Shown: positions 15,566 through 26,467, numbered from the stretch's first letter. The stretch is 64,000 bases of DNA from Bradyrhizobium algeriense (GCF_036924595.1 NZ_JAZHRV010000001.1:6076001-6140000), one strand, 5' to 3'. Notes: generated from the letters alone by a model not told the origin. A program made the numbers and translations.

Positions 15566-16951
15566 ATGACCATTGACGCCCCGCTCGACATGCGTCCTAC
15601 CACCGCAGTTCCGCCCGCGCCGGCCAACGGCCTGCTGACCTCGCCGATCCTGCCGACGCTGCTGAACCTGGCGCTGCCCAATGCGATCGCCATGGTGGGC
15701 ACGACGTTGGTTGCCGTCGCCGAAACTGCCTATATCGGCCGGCTCGGCACCGAGCCGCTCGCCGGCATCGCGCTGGTGTTTCCCTTCGTGATGCTGACGC
15801 AGATGATGTCGGCGGGTGCGATGGGCGGCGGCGTATCGTCTGCGATCAGCCGCGCGATCGGCGCGGGGAATCGCGACCGCGCCGCTGATCTGGCGCTGCA
15901 TGCGGCAATGATCGGTGCCTGCGCCGGAATCTTTTTCACGGTTACGATGCTGATTTTCGGCCGCGCGTTCTACACGCTGCTCGGCGGGCGCGGCGGCGTG
16001 CTCGAACAGGCCATGCAATATTCGCACGTGCTGTTCTCCGGCGCGATGGCGATCTGGCTGGTTAACACACTGGCCTCGGTGGTGCGCGGTACCGGCGACA
16101 TGCGGATTCCGTCGGTGACGCTGATCGGCACCGCGCTGGTGCAGATCGCGGTCGGCGGCGCGCTGGGCCTTGGGCTGTTCGGCCTGCCCAGGCTCGGCAT
16201 GGCTGGCGTTGCCGCAGGTCAGCTCACCGCCTTCACGCTCGGGGCGATCTTTCTGATCTGGTATCTCGTCAGCGGCCGCAGCCGGCTGGCGCTGAACTTC
16301 AAGGGCTTTAAATTCCAGCGCGACATGTTCTTCGACATTCTCAGGGTCGGTGCGGTGGCCTGCCTGTCGCCGCTGCAGACCGTGCTGACGGTGCTGATCT
16401 TCACCAAAATCCTGGCCGGCTACGGCACCGCGACATTGGCCGGCTATGGCATGGGCTCGCGGCTGGAATTTCTGCTGACGCCTATCGCGTTCGCCTTCGG
16501 CGTCGCCTCGGTGCCGATGGTCGGCATGGCTGTTGGCGCGGGGCTGGTGACGCGCGCGCGGCAGGTGGCGTGGACCGCGGGCATAGCTGCCGGCATCGCC
16601 GTGGGCGCCATCGGACTGATCGTCGCCGCGATGCCGTCGCTCTGGGTTTCGCTGTTCACCAGCGATCCCGGCGTCACCGCCGCGGCTTCTTCCTATCTGG
16701 TCTGGGCAGGCCCGGCGTTCGCCTTTTTCGGGATGGGCGCCTGCCTCTATTTCTCGTCGCAGGGGGCTGCAAAGGTCGGCGGCCCCGTGATGGCCGGCAC
16801 CGCGCGATTGCTGATCGTCGGCGGCGGCGGCGCGTGGCTGGCCTCCGCGGGCGCGCCGGCATGGACATTGTTCGCGCTGGTGGGCGCGGCGATGGTCGTT
16901 TACGGCCTCGGTACGGCATTGTCGATCCGCCTCACCCGCTGGAGCAAATGA
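15566..16951 (+). CDS. MATE-family multidrug efflux transporter
   Basis: Inner-membrane antiporter that expels organic cations or drugs using a proton or sodium gradient. The 461-residue length and twelve helices in two similar halves are standard for MATE. Visible features are ALPNAIAMVGTTLVAVAETA in helix 1, the PxxxM-like loop, RGTGDMRIPSVTL between helices and the second half's MGSRLEFLLTPIAFAFG. The start at ATG 15566 gives a polar head of about 25 residues. It stands alone, so the exported compound is unknown. Confidence 0.9.
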   Translation: MTIDAPLDMRPTTAVPPAPANGLLTSPILPTLLNLALPNAIAMVGTTLVAVAETAYIGRLGTEPLAGIALVFPFVMLTQMMSAGAMGGGVSSAISRAIGAGNRDRAADLALHAAMIGACAGIFFTVTMLIFGRAFYTLLGGRGGVLEQAMQYSHVLFSGAMAIWLVNTLASVVRGTGDMRIPSVTLIGTALVQIAVGGALGLGLFGLPRLGMAGVAAGQLTAFTLGAIFLIWYLVSGRSRLALNFKGFKFQRDMFFDILRVGAVACLSPLQTVLTVLIFTKILAGYGTATLAGYGMGSRLEFLLTPIAFAFGVASVPMVGMAVGAGLVTRARQVAWTAGIAAGIAVGAIGLIVAAMPSLWVSLFTSDPGVTAAASSYLVWAGPAFAFFGMGACLYFSSQGAAKVGGPVMAGTARLLIVGGGGAWLASAGAPAWTLFALVGAAMVVYGLGTALSIRLTRWSK

Positions 16952-17026
16952 TCGTGTTCGCGCAATCCGACATTGCACAAATCTGATTTGTTGTTATGCA
17001 GGCCTGCTTTTTTGGGGAAATGATTC

Positions 17027-17470
17027 ATGGCTTGCAGAACGGCTTTCATCATCGCGATCTCGACGGCATTGCTGGCCGCCCCATCGGCTCGCGCACAGGG
17101 CGCCGGCGAGCCGACCGGCGTCTGGCAGACCCAGGCCGGCGACGCGCGGGTGAAAGTCAGCAAATGCGGCGGCGGCATCTGCGGCGTGATCGTTGGGTTG
17201 AAAGACCCGATCGATCCATCAACCGGCAAGCCCCAGGTCGATGACAAAAATCCCAATCCGGCGCTGAAGAAGCGTCCGATGATCGGCCTGCCGCTGTTCA
17301 GCGGCATGCAGCCGGTAGCGCCCAACAAATGGTCGGGCCAGATCTACAACGCCGATGACGGCGGCACCTACGCGAGCAGCGTCTCGGTGACGGGGACGGA
17401 TACGCTGAAAGTCGAAGGCTGCGTCGGCGCACTCTGCGGCAGCGAAAACTGGACGCGTGTGGGGCGGTAG
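17027..17470 (+). CDS. DUF2147 secreted protein
   Basis: The 147-residue precursor has a Sec signal (MACRTAFIIAISTALLAAPS, cleavage near ARAQ) and the DUF2147 fold signature: PTGVWQTQAGDARVKVSKCG, a middle YNADDGGTYASSV and the end LKVEGCVGALCGSENWTR. Four Cys in two pairs (CGGGIC and CVGALC) suggest disulfides in the periplasm. The family is widespread in Rhizobiales and has no established role. The gene is monocistronic, followed by a dispersed repeat. Confidence 0.85.
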   Translation: MACRTAFIIAISTALLAAPSARAQGAGEPTGVWQTQAGDARVKVSKCGGGICGVIVGLKDPIDPSTGKPQVDDKNPNPALKKRPMIGLPLFSGMQPVAPNKWSGQIYNADDGGTYASSVSVTGTDTLKVEGCVGALCGSENWTRVGR

Positions 17471-17490
17471 GCTCGATCAATCGCCGTTCC

Positions 17491-17608
17491 GTAGGGTGGG
17501 CAAAGCGCAGCGTGGCCACCATCTCTCCAGACCGTTGCTTTGAATGGTGGGCACGCGGAGCCTGTCATCGGGCGCGCATTCGCGCGACCCGGTGGCTTTG
17601 CCCACCCT
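17491..17608. repeat. Dispersed inverted-repeat element (GTAGGGTGGGCAAAGC type)
   Basis: The 16-base arms GTAGGGTGGGCAAAGC (17491-17506) and GCTTTGCCCACCCTAC (17593-17608) are perfect reverse complements. An inner copy of the motif (GGTGGGCACGC) lies at about 17546-17556. Elements with this sequence are familiar from intergenic space in Bradyrhizobium. It separates the convergent DUF2147 and DUF3095 genes and probably acts as a two-way terminator. Confidence 0.8.
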
Positions 17609-17620
17609 ACAGATCTTCGC

Positions 17621-18775
17621 TTAAGCCGCCATCGCCTTGAGCGCCGTCGCCGCGGAGGCGTAGCCGCCGCGGGCGCCGTCGATGAAGTGGACGTGATCGC
17701 TGCGCATCACCGAGGGCGTGAAGCAGGTCATCATCGCCGCGTCCTGCCGGTGCAGGCCGTAGCGCACGATCCGCTCTGAAGCTGCGTTGGCCAGAAGCTC
17801 CGCCAGCGCGCGCTCCAGCTCCTCCGTGCAATCGAGGATCATCCGCAGGCCGTCGTCATATTTGCGGAAGTCGGAATTCTCCACCACCTGCTGTACATAA
17901 TTCTTCGGTACGAAATTGCCGACCTTGATGCCGAAGCGCATCACGACATAGGCCCACAGCGTCACCGCGAGCACGACGGTGCGCCGCTTCAACAGCGGCC
18001 CGCCGCGCGCCGCGCGCGCTTCAAACTCGACGCCGGCCGGCGGCCAGCGCAGCGGCGGCCCGCCCGGCGGCACCGGCCGCCCGGCATCCGGCGACTGTTC
18101 GACCCGCCTGATGATGTCCTCGATCACCTTGCGGAAGGCGAGCGGATCGGCGCCCCTGGCCGGTACCACCAGCACGGACAGAATGAGCCCGCGCGCGGAG
18201 GGAATTTCCTCGAACCGGCAAGAAAGCCCGGACAGATCGGGCTGCGTGCCCGGCGCCGCCGCCGGCACCGCAAACTCGCCGCGCTTCATCGCGGCATCTG
18301 CCCAGCCAAGCCCGCCGCCGGAAAACATCGCATAGGACAGATTGGCCGACGGGCCGAAGCGGGCGACCTTGATATCGAGGCCCTGCGCGCGGATGTCCTT
18401 GACCGGCACCAGCGCCACCCGCATCACCAGATCGAGATCGTGGCTGACCCATGCCGCCGTCGCCGCCAGCGCGTCGCGGGCGCGCGCGAGGTCTGAGGGC
18501 GACACCGCAAAGCTGGCGCCATCGCCGCCGAACACGAACGGAAATTCGCGCCCGTCAAGCGCGTTGGTGACGGCCGCGATGACGGCGGCGCCGGCCATGT
18601 TGACCGCCTTGTAGCGCTGGTTCGCGATCGCCTTGGTCGATTCCACGATGTCGGCGACGCCGACGGTCCAGTCATCAGGCAATGGCGAGTACATCGCCGG
18701 GTCCATCAGGCTGCCAAAGCCGCGAAAGACCGGGATCGCGCCGTAGAAAATGTCGGTGCCGTCAGGCGTCGTCAT
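17621..18775 (-). CDS. DUF3095 protein, adenylate-cyclase-like
   Basis: The 384-residue product belongs to DUF3095, a family distantly related to class III nucleotide cyclases. The N-terminal part contains VGVADIVESTKAIANQRYK, where the Asp matches the first metal-binding Asp of cyclases, and FVFGGDGASFAV, which matches the second Asp region. The C-terminal half is specific to the family. A hydrophobic stretch (about 275-295, TVVLAVTLWAYVVMRFG) could be a membrane-contact segment. No signalling input domain is seen. The ATG 18775 lies 76 bases after the htpG stop on the same strand. Whether it makes a cyclic nucleotide is not known. Confidence 0.8.
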   Translation of the reverse strand: MTTPDGTDIFYGAIPVFRGFGSLMDPAMYSPLPDDWTVGVADIVESTKAIANQRYKAVNMAGAAVIAAVTNALDGREFPFVFGGDGASFAVSPSDLARARDALAATAAWVSHDLDLVMRVALVPVKDIRAQGLDIKVARFGPSANLSYAMFSGGGLGWADAAMKRGEFAVPAAAPGTQPDLSGLSCRFEEIPSARGLILSVLVVPARGADPLAFRKVIEDIIRRVEQSPDAGRPVPPGGPPLRWPPAGVEFEARAARGGPLLKRRTVVLAVTLWAYVVMRFGIKVGNFVPKNYVQQVVENSDFRKYDDGLRMILDCTEELERALAELLANAASERIVRYGLHRQDAAMMTCFTPSVMRSDHVHFIDGARGGYASAATALKAMAA

Positions 18776-18851
18776 GGCAGTGAGACCCCCCGGGGTTCCA
18801 GCTTTCCAGCAGATACGGTCGATTTTGAAATCCGGTTCGCGACAGATCGTC

Positions 18852-20720
18852 CTACCCCTTCGCCAGCCCCCGCAGCACCAGCTGATTGAGCCGGCTGGCA
18901 AACGCGGCCGGGTCTTCCGGCAACTCGCCGTCGAGGATCTGCGCCTGCTCCAACAGCAGGAACGACAGATCTTTGGCCGCCTCCTTGTCGCCGGCAATCG
19001 CCGCGACCAGGGGATGGCGCATGTTGATCTCCAGGATCGGCCTGGTGGTGGGCGCCTTGTTCTGCATCGCCAGCAGCCGTTCGAGCATGCGGTCATGCGC
19101 GTCGCCGCCGGCAACGAGACACGACGCGCTCGCCGTCAGCCGCTGCGAGGCGCGCACGTCGGAGACGCGCTCGCCGAGCGCGTCCTTGATCAGCGCAATC
19201 GTCGTGGCTTCATCTGCGCCGGAATCTTCCTTCTTGTCCTCGGCCTTGTCATCCAATAGCGGGATCAGGGCGAAATCGATATCGCCCTGGCTCAGCGACT
19301 TCAGCGGCTTGCCGCCGAAATCGAGCTGGCCTGAGGTCCAGAACGCATCGACCGGATCGGTCAGCAGCAGCACCTCGATGCCGCGGGCGGTTGCCGACTC
19401 CAGTTTCGGGTTCGCCTTCAGCCGTTCGATGCTGTCGCCGGTCAGGTAATAGATGTCGGTCTGGTTCGGCTTGAGATCTTCGACATATTGCTTGAGCGCG
19501 CGCTTCTCGCCCTTGGTCGTGGTGAAGCGCGACAAGCCCAACAATTTCTCGCGGCGCTCAAAATCCTCCCAGATGCCTTCCTTGATCACGGGGCCGAACG
19601 CGTCCCAGATTTTGACGAACGCTTCCGGCTCCTTTTCACCGAGGCTTTCCAGCTCCGATATCACGCGGCCGGTGACGGCTTTGCGGATCTGGGTGAGTTG
19701 CGGATTGTTCTGCAGCATCTCTCTGGAGATGTTGAGCGGCAGATCCTCGCTGTCGATCACGCCGCGGATGAAGCGCAAATAAGCCGGCAAGACATCGGCG
19801 TCGTCGGCGATGAAGACACGGCGGACATAAAGCTTGACCTTGCCCTTGCGCGCCTGATCGAACAGATCGAACGGCTTGGTCGACGGCGCGAACAGCAGCA
19901 CCGCATAGGACTGCCGACCCTCGGCGCGATAATGCAGCGTCATCGCCGGCTCGTCGAAGGCGCCGGCGATCTGTTGATAGGCCTGCTTGTAGTCCTCCGG
20001 CGAGAGCTCCGATTTCGGCCGCTGCCATAGCGCGCTGGCCGAGTTGATCTGGCGCGGCTCGCCCTCCTCCGGCACCAGTTCGATCGGGAACTGGATGTTG
20101 TCGGACCAGGCGCGGACGATGCGCTCGATCTCGTGCGTCTCGAGATATTTCGCTGCATCCTTCTTCAGATGCAGGACGATCTCGGTTCCGCGCGTGACGC
20201 GGGCGGCTTCCTCGTCGCTGGCCGGCGCGATTTCAAACCCGCTGCCGCCCGAGGACGACCAGACAAAAACTTGATCGGAACCGGCGCGGCGGCTGGTGAC
20301 GACGATGCGCTCGGCGACCATGAACGCCGCATAGAAGCCGACGCCGAACTGGCCGATCAGATTGGTGCCGTCCTTGGCCTCGGTCAGGCGGGAGAGAAAG
20401 GATTTTGTGCCGGAGCGTGCGATGGTGCCGAGATTGTCGATCAGTTCCTGCCGGTCCATGCCTATGCCGCTGTCGACGACGGAAAGCGTATTGGCCTTCT
20501 TGTCCGGCGCGATGCGGATTTTGGGCGGCGCGCCGTCCGTGATCAGCTCAGGCGCCGATATCGCCTCATAGCGCAGCTTGTCGCAGGCATCCGATGCGTT
20601 TGAAATCAGCTCACGCAGGAAGATGTCGGTCTCCGAATAGACCGAGTGCACCATCAGATTCAGAAGCTCGGCGACCTCGGCCTGGAACGGCTGGGATTCG
20701 GGCGCAGTGGTGGTGGTCAT
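18852..20720 (-). CDS. htpG: Molecular chaperone HtpG (bacterial Hsp90)
   Basis: Cytosolic ATP-dependent dimeric chaperone. The 622-residue protein has the GHKL ATPase domain with [19 protein letters not shown] (Glu/Asn of the ATP site), DSGIGM and [14 protein letters not shown], then the middle domain with NISREMLQ and the C-terminal dimerisation domain. All three Hsp90 domains are complete and the length is standard. No heat-shock promoter could be identified by eye in the 103 bases between it and the secretion-adaptor gene upstream. Confidence 0.95.
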   Translation of the reverse strand: MTTTTAPESQPFQAEVAELLNLMVHSVYSETDIFLRELISNASDACDKLRYEAISAPELITDGAPPKIRIAPDKKANTLSVVDSGIGMDRQELIDNLGTIARSGTKSFLSRLTEAKDGTNLIGQFGVGFYAAFMVAERIVVTSRRAGSDQVFVWSSSGGSGFEIAPASDEEAARVTRGTEIVLHLKKDAAKYLETHEIERIVRAWSDNIQFPIELVPEEGEPRQINSASALWQRPKSELSPEDYKQAYQQIAGAFDEPAMTLHYRAEGRQSYAVLLFAPSTKPFDLFDQARKGKVKLYVRRVFIADDADVLPAYLRFIRGVIDSEDLPLNISREMLQNNPQLTQIRKAVTGRVISELESLGEKEPEAFVKIWDAFGPVIKEGIWEDFERREKLLGLSRFTTTKGEKRALKQYVEDLKPNQTDIYYLTGDSIERLKANPKLESATARGIEVLLLTDPVDAFWTSGQLDFGGKPLKSLSQGDIDFALIPLLDDKAEDKKEDSGADEATTIALIKDALGERVSDVRASQRLTASASCLVAGGDAHDRMLERLLAMQNKAPTTRPILEINMRHPLVAAIAGDKEAAKDLSFLLLEQAQILDGELPEDPAAFASRLNQLVLRGLAKG

Positions 20721-20823
20721 ACGGGGCTCGCAGGGAACAGGGCCAAAGGAAAGCCCTGATATAACGATGCCATCCGGGGTGGCAAGCTTTGCCGGGCCCC
20801 GCCAGACGCCTGTGCCCGCCCCC

Positions 20824-22839
20824 TTACCGCTCGATAAAAGCGCGTTGGAATTGATCTAGAATCGGCTTGAACAGATAGCTCAGCATGGTCCGGCTGCCGG
20901 TCTGCATGAACACTTCCGCGGGCATGCCCGAGGAGAGCTGCAGCCCGGCCAGCCGCCGGCGCTCTTCTTCCGGCAGCATGATCCGGACCGTGAAATAGGA
21001 CATGCTGGTCTGCTGGTCGCGGGTGGTGTCGGGCGAGACATACGACACCTGACCGATCAACTGCGGCGTTACCCGCTGGTTGAAGGCCGAGAAGCGGACG
21101 AAAGCCTGCTGGCCTTTCCGCACCTGGTCGATGTCGTTCGGCTGCAACCGCGCCTCGATCTGCAGATCATCGGAATCCGGCACCACCTCCATGACGGTGT
21201 CGCCGGCGCGAATGACGCCGCCGATGGTGTGCGCGTTTAGCTGATGGATCACACCCGACGTCGGCGCGCGCATCTCGATGCGCTCGAGGACATCGCGCGC
21301 TGCGACGCTTCGTTCGCTGAGTTCTGCTTCCTTGCCCTGCGCCTCGCCGAGCTCCTTGACCACTTCCGTCCGCACATCCTGGTCGAGCCTGACCATCTGA
21401 AGCTTCGCCTCGTCGACCTTTGTTTTGGTCTCGGCGATGGTTGAGATCAACTGGCCACGTTCACCTTCTATCCTGGCGCTCTCGCGCTGCAAGGCGGTGA
21501 GCCGCGCGATTGGCACGAGGCGCTTGTCGAACAGCTCCTGCACGCCCGTGAGTTCGCCGGTGATCAGTTCCAGTTGCTTGGCCTTGGATGCGACCTGCGC
21601 CTCCAGGCCCACGATCTCCTCGCCAAGCTGCGATACCTTGCTCTTGAGCAGCTCCTTCTGACTCTCGCGTGCCGTCACCCGCGCCCTGAACAGCGACGCC
21701 TCCGAAGCAAGCAGCGTCTTGACATTGGGGTCGTCCAGCCGCGCCGACATTTCCGGCGGAATCGCCGGCCGGGGCTGACCGTCGCGCTCGGCGACCAGCC
21801 GCGCGATCTTCGCCCGCATATCGTCGAGCTGCTTGCTGACCACCTGAAGGCTGGCCTGCGCCTGCGTCGCGTCCAGCCGCAGCAGCAGATCGCCGGCGGT
21901 GACCCGCATGCCGTTATGGACCGGGATCTGCGCGACCACGCCGCCGGTCGGATGCTGGATGGCCTTGACGTTGGACTGCACCACCAGATTGCCCGGCACC
22001 ACGACGGCGCCCGACAACGGCACCAGCGCCATCCAGCCACCTGCCAACCCGCCGACAACGATCAGCGCCCGCAAGCCGGTGCGCAATTCGCCCTCAAAGG
22101 CGCGCGCCGCCCGGACTACGATACTTTCGCCGGGCGCGCCCGCCACATCCGCCGATCCATCGCGATTGGCAAGGAATGCGACGCCGGCGGTCAGGCCATT
22201 GCGGACGACCCCCGTCACGGAACGTTCGCGCGGCACCGGGCCCGCCGGGCTCGGCGGCGCCAATTGGGGAGCCTCGATGCGCGGTGGCAGCCGTGTGTCG
22301 TCGATCGACAAAACCTCCGGCCGCGACCTCGGCATGTTCATGAGCGACGGATCATCGGGCGCGATGATCGGACCGCGCGCCTGCCGTTCATTCCGCCAGG
22401 AATTGCTTGAGGGAGCATTGCCTAAAGGAGCATTGCTTGAGGGAGCATTGCCCGCGGGGCCGCGCATGCCGCTCGCCGGTGGCGGGGCCATGAACTGCGG
22501 CTCGCGCGCGCTGCGTCCGCCCCGCGGCGCCGGAGGCTCGGGATCGAGAACCTCGGACTGGGATCCGAAGGGGCCGAGCCAATCCAGCACCCGTCCCATC
22601 TTGCCCTTTTTCTTCGACCGCTTCGGCCGGGCCTGGCGCGAACGCCGCGCGCCCGGACCTGGTTCGTCATTCGCCGGGCGGCGAAGCGGCGGCCGCTGGT
22701 CTTGCTCGAAAGCCTGTCGCAATCGTTGCAGTTCGAGGATCAGCGCCTGGCCTTGCGGCGCCGCGACGTCGTCATCCGTTCCGCCGAACCGCTGGCGCGC
22801 AACTCTTTCATCGGCATGCACGTGGTCAAAACCCCTCAT
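20824..22839 (-). CDS. Type I secretion membrane-fusion adaptor (HlyD/PrtE family) with long cytoplasmic head
   Basis: Periplasmic adaptor that links the type I secretion ATPase to an outer-membrane TolC-type channel. The HlyD part (from about residue 257) has one helix ([20 protein letters not shown]), the biotinyl-lipoyl half-motif [19 protein letters not shown], a long coiled coil (about 335-510) and the closing half-motif with [12 protein letters not shown]. The preceding 256 residues are unusual: low complexity, Pro/Ala/Arg rich, a basic RSKKKGK patch and a [18 protein letters not shown] repeat, probably disordered in the cytoplasm. The ATG overlaps the ATPase stop (ATGA), which supports the long form. 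Confidence 0.88.
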   Translation of the reverse strand: MRGFDHVHADERVARQRFGGTDDDVAAPQGQALILELQRLRQAFEQDQRPPLRRPANDEPGPGARRSRQARPKRSKKKGKMGRVLDWLGPFGSQSEVLDPEPPAPRGGRSAREPQFMAPPPASGMRGPAGNAPSSNAPLGNAPSSNSWRNERQARGPIIAPDDPSLMNMPRSRPEVLSIDDTRLPPRIEAPQLAPPSPAGPVPRERSVTGVVRNGLTAGVAFLANRDGSADVAGAPGESIVVRAARAFEGELRTGLRALIVVGGLAGGWMALVPLSGAVVVPGNLVVQSNVKAIQHPTGGVVAQIPVHNGMRVTAGDLLLRLDATQAQASLQVVSKQLDDMRAKIARLVAERDGQPRPAIPPEMSARLDDPNVKTLLASEASLFRARVTARESQKELLKSKVSQLGEEIVGLEAQVASKAKQLELITGELTGVQELFDKRLVPIARLTALQRESARIEGERGQLISTIAETKTKVDEAKLQMVRLDQDVRTEVVKELGEAQGKEAELSERSVAARDVLERIEMRAPTSGVIHQLNAHTIGGVIRAGDTVMEVVPDSDDLQIEARLQPNDIDQVRKGQQAFVRFSAFNQRVTPQLIGQVSYVSPDTTRDQQTSMSYFTVRIMLPEEERRRLAGLQLSSGMPAEVFMQTGSRTMLSYLFKPILDQFQRAFIER

Positions 22840-24683
22840 GATGAAACACTCTCGGCAAGCGATGCGCGCTGTTCTGCCTTGGCCTGCGGCGGGGGCTGCG
22901 GCGATCCCGACGGCCCCTTGCCGCCAGCGTTGCGGACGCGAGCGAACACTTCTGCGCTCGGGCCGAACGCGATCGCCTTGCCTTCGTAGAGCACCATCGT
23001 CATATCGAGCGCGGAGAGCGCGCTCGGGCGATGCGAGATGACGACGACGATGGATTTGTTCTGGCGCATGATCCCGATAGCGCGCGTCAAGGCGTTCTCA
23101 CCGTCGGCATCCAGATTGGCGTTGGGTTCGTCGAGCACGAGCAGGAAGGGATCGCCGAACACCGCCCGCGCCAGCCCTACCCGCTGCTTCTGGCCAGCCG
23201 ACAGCGACATGCCGCCCTGCCCTATTCGCGTCGCATAGCCCTCCGGCAGGCGCAGGATGATGTCATGGACACCTGCGATCTGCGCGGCCTTCAGGATGGC
23301 ATCCGAACTCGCGTGCTCGTCGAAGCGGCAGATGTTCTCCGCCACGGTACCGTCGAACAGGCCAACATCCTGCGGGAGATAGCCGATGTGCCGGCCGAGA
23401 TCTTCGTTGCGCCATTGATCGAGCGACGCGCCGTCGAGCCGCACGGCGCCCCGATGCGCCGGCCAGATTCCAACCAGCGCCTTCGAGAGCGAGGTCTTGC
23501 CTGACGCACTCGCGCCCAACAGCGCCAGCCCGGAGCCGGCCTTGAGCGAAAACGTGACACCCGACACGATCGGCATGTCGAAGCCCGGTGCTGCCACCGC
23601 GAGATTCTGCACGGACAATTCGCGGACGGGACGCGGCAGCATGACCGGCGGCGCCGGAGGCTGAGCGGTCGCCTTGCAGATGTCGCGCAGGCGCGCCAGG
23701 CCCTGGCGGGCTGCGGACAGTTGCTTCCAGGTGCCAAGCGCGATTTCGACAGGCGCGAGCGCGCGCCCCATCAGGATCGAGGACGCGATCATGATGCCGC
23801 CCGACGCCTTGTCGGCGATGACGAGATAGGCGCCCATGCCCAGCATTCCCGATTGCAGGACGTAGCGCAGCACTTTCGCGCTCGAGCCGAGATTGGCATA
23901 GACGTCGGTCGCGCGGATGTTTTCCTGCAGGTACCGCTCGTTGGCTTGCGACCAGCGCGCCGTCAGGCGATCCGTCATGCCGAGGGCGCGCACGATTTCC
24001 GCGTTGCGCTGAGTCGCATCCGCCAGCACCTGCCGCTGCGCGTTCAGGTCCATTGCCGCCTTGGTCGCGCCGCGCGAGATCCGCTCGGTCACCAACGTCA
24101 TGGCAATGATCGCCGCGGTGCCAAGCAGCGCCGTGAAGCCGATCAGCGGATGAAACAGAAACAGCCCGATCAGGAAGACCGGGATCCACGGCATGTCCAG
24201 GAACGCCGTCGGCCCCAGGCCCGACATGAAGGTGCGCACCTGATCGAGATCGCGCAGCGGCTGCTGCATCAAGACCGGCTTCACCCCGCGCAGCGGCAAG
24301 GTGGCGAGCGCCCAATGGATCGACCCCTGCAGCGCGCCATCGAACAGCGTTGCGATCCGGCAAAGCATCCGCGACCGCATCGCATCGAAATATCCCTGCA
24401 CCACGTAGGCGATCAGCACCATCAAGGACAGGCCGAACAGGGTCGCGAGGTTACGGCTCGGAATCACCCGATCGTACACCTGCAACATATAAAGCGAGCC
24501 TGACAGCATCAGGATGTTGATGACGCCGCTGAAGACGGCGACGCCGATCATGCGGCGCGCGCTCGCGCGCATCGCGGTCGCGACGGGATCGTCGGCAGCC
24601 AGCGTCGATAACAGGCCGGAAATTGCGCGGGGCGTCGGTGCTGCCCGCGCTCGGCTCTGTGCCTGACCCTGAGCGATACTCAT
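22836..24683 (-). CDS. Type I secretion ABC transporter (PrtD family)
   Basis: Inner-membrane exporter ATPase that drives unfolded protein from cytoplasm to outside with HlyD and TolC partners. The 615-residue protein has a six-helix membrane domain (about 30-330) and an ABC domain with Walker A LLGASASGKTS, Q-loop YLPQDVG, signature MSLSAGQKQR, Walker B LLVLDEPNANLD and switch His ISHRPSAL. It lacks a C39 peptidase head, so cargo should carry an uncleaved C-terminal signal. It heads a two-gene operon with the adaptor. No TolC gene is in the window. The divergent gene at 25128 is the nearest cargo candidate. Confidence 0.9.
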   Translation of the reverse strand: MSIAQGQAQSRARAAPTPRAISGLLSTLAADDPVATAMRASARRMIGVAVFSGVINILMLSGSLYMLQVYDRVIPSRNLATLFGLSLMVLIAYVVQGYFDAMRSRMLCRIATLFDGALQGSIHWALATLPLRGVKPVLMQQPLRDLDQVRTFMSGLGPTAFLDMPWIPVFLIGLFLFHPLIGFTALLGTAAIIAMTLVTERISRGATKAAMDLNAQRQVLADATQRNAEIVRALGMTDRLTARWSQANERYLQENIRATDVYANLGSSAKVLRYVLQSGMLGMGAYLVIADKASGGIMIASSILMGRALAPVEIALGTWKQLSAARQGLARLRDICKATAQPPAPPVMLPRPVRELSVQNLAVAAPGFDMPIVSGVTFSLKAGSGLALLGASASGKTSLSKALVGIWPAHRGAVRLDGASLDQWRNEDLGRHIGYLPQDVGLFDGTVAENICRFDEHASSDAILKAAQIAGVHDIILRLPEGYATRIGQGGMSLSAGQKQRVGLARAVFGDPFLLVLDEPNANLDADGENALTRAIGIMRQNKSIVVVISHRPSALSALDMTMVLYEGKAIAFGPSAEVFARVRNAGGKGPSGSPQPPPQAKAEQRASLAESVSS

Positions 24684-25127
24684 TGAACTGCCCTTCGACC
24701 CGCTCGAGCGGGTCTCCCTGCAAGTCTCCTTGACGCGCGATGCAGACCATTTTTCGGCGAGAATGCGACGAATGCCGATTGTTCAAGTTCGCTCCTGGGT
24801 AGAACGGTGGCAAAGGCCTCGTTGTCGCCTATCCGGTGTGCGCGGCCGAGCAAAATTCCGGCACGGGAGGGACAGCGTCCCGGATTTGCGCGATGGACGC
24901 CGACATGGGCTGCGATATCCCTCTTTCGAACGCGTCTAATTCGCCGTTTTTCGGCGCGCCGCGCGTCATGGATTCGTCCGTCTATAACCTTGCTTCGGCG
25001 CTCATTGGTCGCTGTGTCGGCCGAATGACGCCACGAAGCTCCGTGATCCTTCATCGTGCGCACATCCTGCTTTCTGGCGGAGGATTGCGCCCATACGTCA
25101 TGAAACTGAGTGAATAGCAGGGGACGA
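24684..25127. other. Divergent intergenic region between the secretion operon and its putative cargo gene
   Basis: This 444-base stretch has no convincing gene; frames crossing it lack coding character. It must hold promoters for both directions. I see no EcfG-type promoter, palindromic operator or repeat that I would name. A ribosome site (AGGGG, 25118-25122) belongs to the rightward gene. Confidence 0.5.
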
Positions 25128-26210
25128 ATGATGGCGGGCTTCGCTGACAAGGAGTATCTTCGCGACGCCGATTTGCCGATCGATGAGGTCGCGAGTCCGC
25201 AAGCCGCTCCGGAATCGCCGTCCGCCGTGCCCCCTCCCGACGAAACGCCGCCTGCCAGGCATGCGCCCGGCTCCTCAACCCCTCCGAATCTTCTCGACCT
25301 CGGCACGACCTTCAATGGTACGACGCGGTCGCTGGTCGGCGACGTTTGGCAGAACGGCCCCGAGGAGGGCGGCAAGGTATCCGGAAGCGTGACGCCCCAT
25401 ACGAACGATCTCGCGGCGGCTCAGAGCGGATTGCTGGCCGGGATCAATGCGGGGCAGTTTTCCGGCGCCGCGCTCGGCCATGTTCAGGCGATCTTGTCCG
25501 ACATCACCACCGCCATCTCGGCAGCCAACGCCTCGGTGAGTGGAGGAGGCATGCCCGGCGCAGAACAAACGCTCCGCGCCAGCCATCTCAGTATTCTCAA
25601 CACCGTCAATACCGATCCCGTGCTGGCGAATCCGGGGACGCAGAACGGGGTAACCGAACCAATCCCGGCGCGCGAGGATGCCCCCGCTGACAAGACGGAG
25701 GCCACCGCGCCGGACGCCAATTCGGCGGAGACCACCCATCTGGCGGAGGCCGGCGATGCCGAAAACACGGCGCAGATCGACGAGAACCTCGATGCTGCGA
25801 TAGCGGAGATGGAAGCGTTGATAGCTGCAAACCCCGATCTGTTCGTTGGGTTGACCGTCGACGATGCCGACGAGATCGTGCAGCAGATCCAGCTCGAACT
25901 CAGCCATATCCACAAGGGGGAGGTCCCTCCTGGTGCGGCACAGCACATCAGTGGCGATATCACCGATATCGTTACGGGGGATATCGATCTGGCAAGCATG
26001 ACTGCGCAGGGCCCGCCGAACTCGCCTGGACAGCAGGCCGTCAACATCGTCGGCGCCAGCGAAACCCAGGCCTCGCCGCCAGTTTCCACCATCGCGACCG
26101 GCGATGTGCCGGTCACCATTGTTACGACGGAAGCCCCCACGACCGTCGTCGATCACAGCCAATCGGGCATGCCCGAATTGACACATCATTTACATCACAC
26201 GTGGGGATAG
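25128..26210 (+). CDS. Acidic, cysteine-free protein of unknown function, candidate type I secretion cargo
   Basis: The 360-residue product is acidic, has no Cys, no signal peptide and no membrane helix, the profile of type I secreted proteins. It has a Pro/Glu-rich head (about 20-60), an Ala/Ser/Gly-rich middle (GINAGQFSGAALGHVQAILS and ASVSGGG), an acidic helix (AAIAEMEALIAANPDLFVGL) and a Thr/Val-rich tail ending HHLHHTWG. Classical RTX nonapeptides are absent. I recognise no named family. ATG 25128 or 25131 follows an AGGGG site; the open frame also has a GTG at 25110. It faces away from the PrtD/HlyD operon, which is the only functional clue. Confidence 0.65.
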   Translation: MMAGFADKEYLRDADLPIDEVASPQAAPESPSAVPPPDETPPARHAPGSSTPPNLLDLGTTFNGTTRSLVGDVWQNGPEEGGKVSGSVTPHTNDLAAAQSGLLAGINAGQFSGAALGHVQAILSDITTAISAANASVSGGGMPGAEQTLRASHLSILNTVNTDPVLANPGTQNGVTEPIPAREDAPADKTEATAPDANSAETTHLAEAGDAENTAQIDENLDAAIAEMEALIAANPDLFVGLTVDDADEIVQQIQLELSHIHKGEVPPGAAQHISGDITDIVTGDIDLASMTAQGPPNSPGQQAVNIVGASETQASPPVSTIATGDVPVTIVTTEAPTTVVDHSQSGMPELTHHLHHTWG

Positions 26211-26467
26211 CGGCGCGCGGCGCGGCCTCCAGCCGTCCCCATGTCCCGGGGATGCTGGAGGCCGACACATCGAGCAAAGAACGCGTTCGCCGATCCGGCG
26301 CACGCAGCGGGCGCAGAGAACAGGTTTTAGCCGGCCTGCGCCGCAAATCTTTAGACGATGGCCTCAATGACGGCTCTGGGGACCATCATTAGTACGGCGG
26401 CGACATCGGCGGTTTGGAGGAAATCGGCGCGGTTGCTGCCTCGGAAGTGAAGTAGCGGGGCGTATGC

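Noticed and set aside
15365..16978. 537-codon open frame on the minus strand
   Set aside because: It is antisense to the MATE gene, is rich in Arg, Gln and His, and has no domain; the MATE frame explains the region.
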